The notes under the pieces: model-generated
Databases searched by the model: none
What the model was told of the DNA's origin: nothing
What the model saw: only the letters and a program-made list of their open reading frames with translations
Translations under genes and position numbers: made by a program
Shown: positions 47,131 to 49,541 of the stretch, piece after piece
How positions within the stretch are numbered: the first letter of the stretch is position 1
Layout: the number at the start of each line of letters is the position of its first letter
Source of the DNA: Candidatus Anaeroferrophillus wilburensis
GTDB lineage: Bacteria > Desulfobacterota > Anaeroferrophillalia > Anaeroferrophillales > Anaeroferrophillaceae
Length of the DNA: 49,541 bases
Assembly: GCA_016934315.1 (NCBI GenBank)
Contig: JAFGSY010000004.1
Span: forward strand, 1 to 49,541
Direction: 5' to 3'

Positions 47131-47139
47131 TTGATAGTC

Positions 47140-47168
47140 ATAAAGACACAACATGTAGTGCATGTCAA
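47140..47168 (-). promoter_or_regulatory. predicted nrdJ promoter
   Basis: On the minus strand TTGACA (47168-47163) is followed 17 bases later by CTTTAT (47145-47140), a strong -35 with a weak -10. The distal NrdR-like box fills the spacer. Confidence 0.5.
47146..47161 (-). promoter_or_regulatory. NrdR-box-like operator, distal
   Basis: ACACAACATGTAGTGC on the plus strand fits the NrdR palindrome acaCwAtATaTwGtgt at about 13 of 16 positions. It sits between the -35 and -10 elements read on the minus strand, ideal for repression. Confidence 0.7.
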
Positions 47169-47435
47169 GGGGAAATTGTCTGGAAATGACCTGCTGTGGA
47201 ATTTTTTATGAAACGCTAATAGTTCAGCGAAGTTAGCCTTACCTGATGTTGGTCATGCATGCTGCGGGGAATTGTCTCCAAAGCATTTATCTCGTCCATG
47301 GGGCTGCTGGTTGCCAGCCCGATAATTTTTCAGGCGTTCATGGGTGAACCACTGCAGCTTGGAGACACCTTTTTGGTCGGGAAGGTATGGATTGGGATTC
47401 CAGGCATTTTTCTGTCCTGGGTTCTTTGGCTGCTA

Positions 47436-47473
47436 AATAGTGAAGGCCGGCTTCTACGCCGGCCTTCACTATT
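47436..47473 (-). terminator. Rho-independent terminator after the chemoreceptor gene
   Basis: AATAGTGAAGGCCGGC (47436-47451) and GCCGGCCTTCACTATT (47458-47473) form a perfect 16-bp stem with a six-base loop, about 20 bases beyond the chemoreceptor stop codon. No long T-run follows, so efficiency is uncertain. Confidence 0.75.
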
Positions 47474-47493
47474 AGAGGGGGAGAAATGGAAGT

Positions 47494-49113
47494 TTAAAAA
47501 TCATCAAAATTTTCCTGGTCATCATCAAAAGGGATGATCTCTTCCGGGGTGATTGTTTTTGCTGTTTGATTATGAGCCCTGGGTGCCGGCGGCTGACTGT
47601 TCCCGGTTGTTGCCTGAAGACGTGGTTTGGATGATGGTTTTTTCTTGTTGAACAACATGGTGTCCGTCGAGGCCATGGTGCCGCTACTGCCGGTGACAAT
47701 GACATCCAGAGTCTGGACAATACCTTTCATCTTATCAGCCTGGGCGTTCATCTCTTCAGCGGCCGCGGCCATCTCTTCAGAGTTTGCCGCGCTTTGCTGG
47801 GTGACCTTGTCAATTTCGGTAATGGCTTTATTAATCTGATCTATGCCTTCGGTCTGTTCTTTCGAGGCAGCGGAAATTTCAGCGATCAGGTTGCCTACCT
47901 TTGTGGTGCTTGTTGCCACCTGGATAAAAGCTTTGCTGGTCGTCGTGACCAGATTGGAACCCTGATGGATTTTGGTCACTGTATCGTCAATCAGTTCAGC
48001 CGTGTTTTTCGCCGCATCGGCGCTTCTTTTGGCCAGGTTCCTGACCTCTTCGGCGACCACAGCGAAACCGGCGCCGGCTTCTCCTGCCCGGGCGGCCTCC
48101 ACCGCGGCATTGAGGGCCAGCAGGTTGGTCTGAAAGGCGATTTCATCAATAGTTTTGATGATTTTCTGCGTCTCTTCGCTTGATGATGAAATGTCCTCCA
48201 TCGATTTTGTCAAATCGTTCATCGAAATATTGGCAGAATCCACCAGTTTGATGGCATCGCTGACCAGATTGTTGGCCTGCTGCGTATTATCGTTATTCTG
48301 CTTGGTCATGGCTGAAATTTCTTCAAAGGAGGCCGAGGTTTCCTCCAGTGACGATGCCTGGCTGGATGCCCCCTCAGCCTGACTTTGACTGGAGGCCGAT
48401 ACTTCGGAGGCTGCGGAGGCTACCTGATGCGCGCCTTCATTGAGCATCTGGGTTAATTTTTTCACCGGCTTGATGACAATGGTTGCAATCAGGAAGTAGA
48501 AAATCACAATGGCCAGCAGAATCCCCAGGCAACCGGTGCCAATATTGTTCAGGCGGGCGCTGCTGATGGCGGCATAGACATCGGAGACTTCATGCCTGAC
48601 CAGCATGCCGCCGAGGACCTGACGGCTTTGACCATGACAGTGCCGGCAGCCGGGTTCATTATTGATGGGACAGATGATCGAAAGGTTTGGTTTGTCGTTG
48701 ATCGTCTCCTCGTAAATTCTTTCCGTGTTCTGGCTGGTCAGCAGGGCTTTGATGCCGTTGTTGAGGTCGACTGAAGCGGAAATACTTTTTATTGCTGAAC
48801 CCACTTTACTTTTTTCAGAAGCATATGTGACGCGCTCATCAGCATCAAAGATATAGACCTCCACTCCTTCCATATGTTCCTGAATGTCCTGCATCTGGCT
48901 CAAAATAGTTGCGGTATCATTGATGGCCATGGGATGACGGATGCCGTTCAACAGGGTGTCAGCGAGAATGGCGGAGGCGTGTTCAACCTAATGGAGAATA
49001 TTTTTTTTCAGGTTAACCACATTAAGCGTGGTAAGACAGCCAAGAATGATAACGAAAAGAATGGCGAGACTGCAGGTGATTTTGAACTGTAATCCTTTTC
49101 CGTGGGTATTCAT
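47494..49113 (-). CDS. methyl-accepting chemotaxis protein with c-type haem sensor, interrupted by an in-frame amber codon
   Basis: From ATG 49113 the frame encodes a basic start and a transmembrane helix (about 12-33, [20 protein letters not shown]). It then meets TAG at codon 42 (48990-48988) and continues open for 497 more codons. The periplasmic part holds CRHCH (156-160), a covalent c-haem site. A second helix (about 190-214) and a methyl-accepting signalling domain follow, with the conserved hairpin tip [20 protein letters not shown], and an acidic tail ending FDDF. No clear HAMP domain is seen. The start overlaps the cytochrome stop (TAATG), which supports the longer frame. A TTG at 48951 or ATG at 48930 could restart translation but would lose the first helix. 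Confidence 0.8.
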
Positions 49114-49541
49114 TAGTGCGCCCCTCCGTAAATCATTGGCTTATAGTCAAAAGTGGCAACCCGCTCGGCGTTATGGCAGGTTTCGCAGTCGGCTACCGAG
49201 AGCTTGCCCTTGATGTCATCGGGATCTTCACTTTCGATATGGACACTGCCGGGACCGTGGCAGGCCTCGCAGCCCAGGTTTTTTAACTGGGGTGTCTGGG
49301 CCAGCGAAACAAATCCGCCTGGCTGGCCATAGCCGGTGGTGTGGCAGGTGAAGCAGCCTTGAAACTCGGTTTCAGTCAAGCCTTTCTTCATCCTGGAGAT
49401 GTTGTCATAGGAATGGCGTTTTTTGGCATAGGTGGTGAAACTCTGATAGACTTCCTGGTGGCAGTCGCGGCAGGCCTCGGAGCCAACGTAACGCTTTTCG
49501 GCCAGGACGGTCCCGGGAAGAATCAGGCTGCAAACCAGCCA
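49113..49541 (-). CDS. multihaem c-type cytochrome, 5' end outside the window
   Basis: The visible 142 residues begin inside a signal peptide (VCSLILPGTVLAE) and contain four CxxCH haem motifs: CRDCH, CFTCH, CEACH and CETCH, plus extra His residues for bis-His ligation. This resembles cytochrome c554-type periplasmic electron carriers. It ends TAATG, overlapping the chemoreceptor start, so the two are cotranslated. The pair may form a redox sensing unit. The N-terminus is cut off by the window edge. Confidence 0.85.
   Translation of the reverse strand, partial: WLVCSLILPGTVLAEKRYVGSEACRDCHQEVYQSFTTYAKKRHSYDNISRMKKGLTETEFQGCFTCHTTGYGQPGGFVSLAQTPQLKNLGCEACHGPGSVHIESEDPDDIKGKLSVADCETCHNAERVATFDYKPMIYGGAH

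Larger units (their letters stand above)
47066..47493. other. intergenic region: nrdJ promoter and chemoreceptor terminator
   Basis: The 428-base stretch lies between nrdJ and the end of the chemoreceptor gene, both on the minus strand. It holds the NrdR-box pair and promoter (47115-47168) and the terminator at 47436-47473. A plus-strand open frame of 92 codons from 47259 has two hydrophobic stretches but runs through that terminator and has no convincing ribosome binding site. Confidence 0.5.

Noticed and set aside
47066-47260. cobalamin riboswitch upstream of nrdJ
   Set aside because: No B12-box or multi-stem fold could be seen, and B12-dependent reductases are not normally repressed by cobalamin.
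47259-47537. 92-codon plus-strand open frame with two hydrophobic stretches
   Set aside because: It runs through a perfect terminator hairpin and into the 3' end of the chemoreceptor gene, and lacks a convincing ribosome binding site; possible but not supported.
48988-48990. pyrrolysine as the firm explanation for the amber codon
   Set aside because: TAG terminates several other genes in the window and no pyl gene is visible, so mutation or sequence error is at least as likely.

Overview
The window is bacterial chromosome that reads like a Gram-negative anaerobe of the Desulfobacterota (former Deltaproteobacteria). The evidence is complete outer-membrane and lipid A biogenesis genes with a single LolC/E-type permease, a B12-dependent ribonucleotide reductase, multihaem c-type cytochromes, a haem-binding chemoreceptor and a chemotaxis operon with several CheD and CheX-like proteins. 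This assignment is inference; no rRNA or tRNA gene was recognised.

Left edge (1-4560): an integron cassette array. Two well-formed attC sites (1865-1926 and 2978-3076) and a probable third cut by the window start separate three minus-strand cassettes encoding a flavoprotein, a PIN-domain protein and a possibly HEPN-like protein. The first seven bases of cassettes 1 and 2 are exactly complementary to the R'' box of their own attC sites. No integrase gene is visible. A frameshifted iron-sulfur gene remnant lies between the array and the housekeeping DNA.

4577-11000: minus-strand genes for a RelA/SpoT-type (p)ppGpp synthetase fused to TPRs, kdsB, and a response regulator with a glycosyltransferase; plus-strand genes for a protein with a histone-H1-like tail and two TPR envelope proteins.

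11088-24996: a long plus-strand run: lysS, lolC/E, a TPR plus double cNMP-binding protein, lolD, bamA, skp, lpxD, fabZ, lpxA, a Gfo/Idh oxidoreductase, lpxB, a membrane-anchored lipase-like protein and a YfcE-like phosphoesterase. It couples lipoprotein sorting, barrel assembly and lipid A synthesis. An LpxL-like acyltransferase faces it (24967-25974). A two-gene operon of a histone-deacetylase-family enzyme and a hydantoinase-A-like protein follows on the minus strand.

29489-37978: a chemotaxis operon: cheA (with an MshEN-like insert instead of a recognisable P2 domain), cheW, cheR, cheD, an HDOD gene, cheY, a cheX/cheC-like gene, a second cheD, cheB and a small coiled-coil gene, with a convergent cheX beyond a shared 17-bp terminator.

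38290-44718: mltB-like transglycosylase, then tmk-holB-ricT-metG-dciA-rsmI, tightly packed. 44804-49541 (minus strand): nrdJ with two NrdR-box-like sites in its promoter, then a c-haem chemoreceptor gene carrying an in-frame amber codon, coupled to the 3' end of a tetrahaem-or-larger cytochrome gene that runs off the window.
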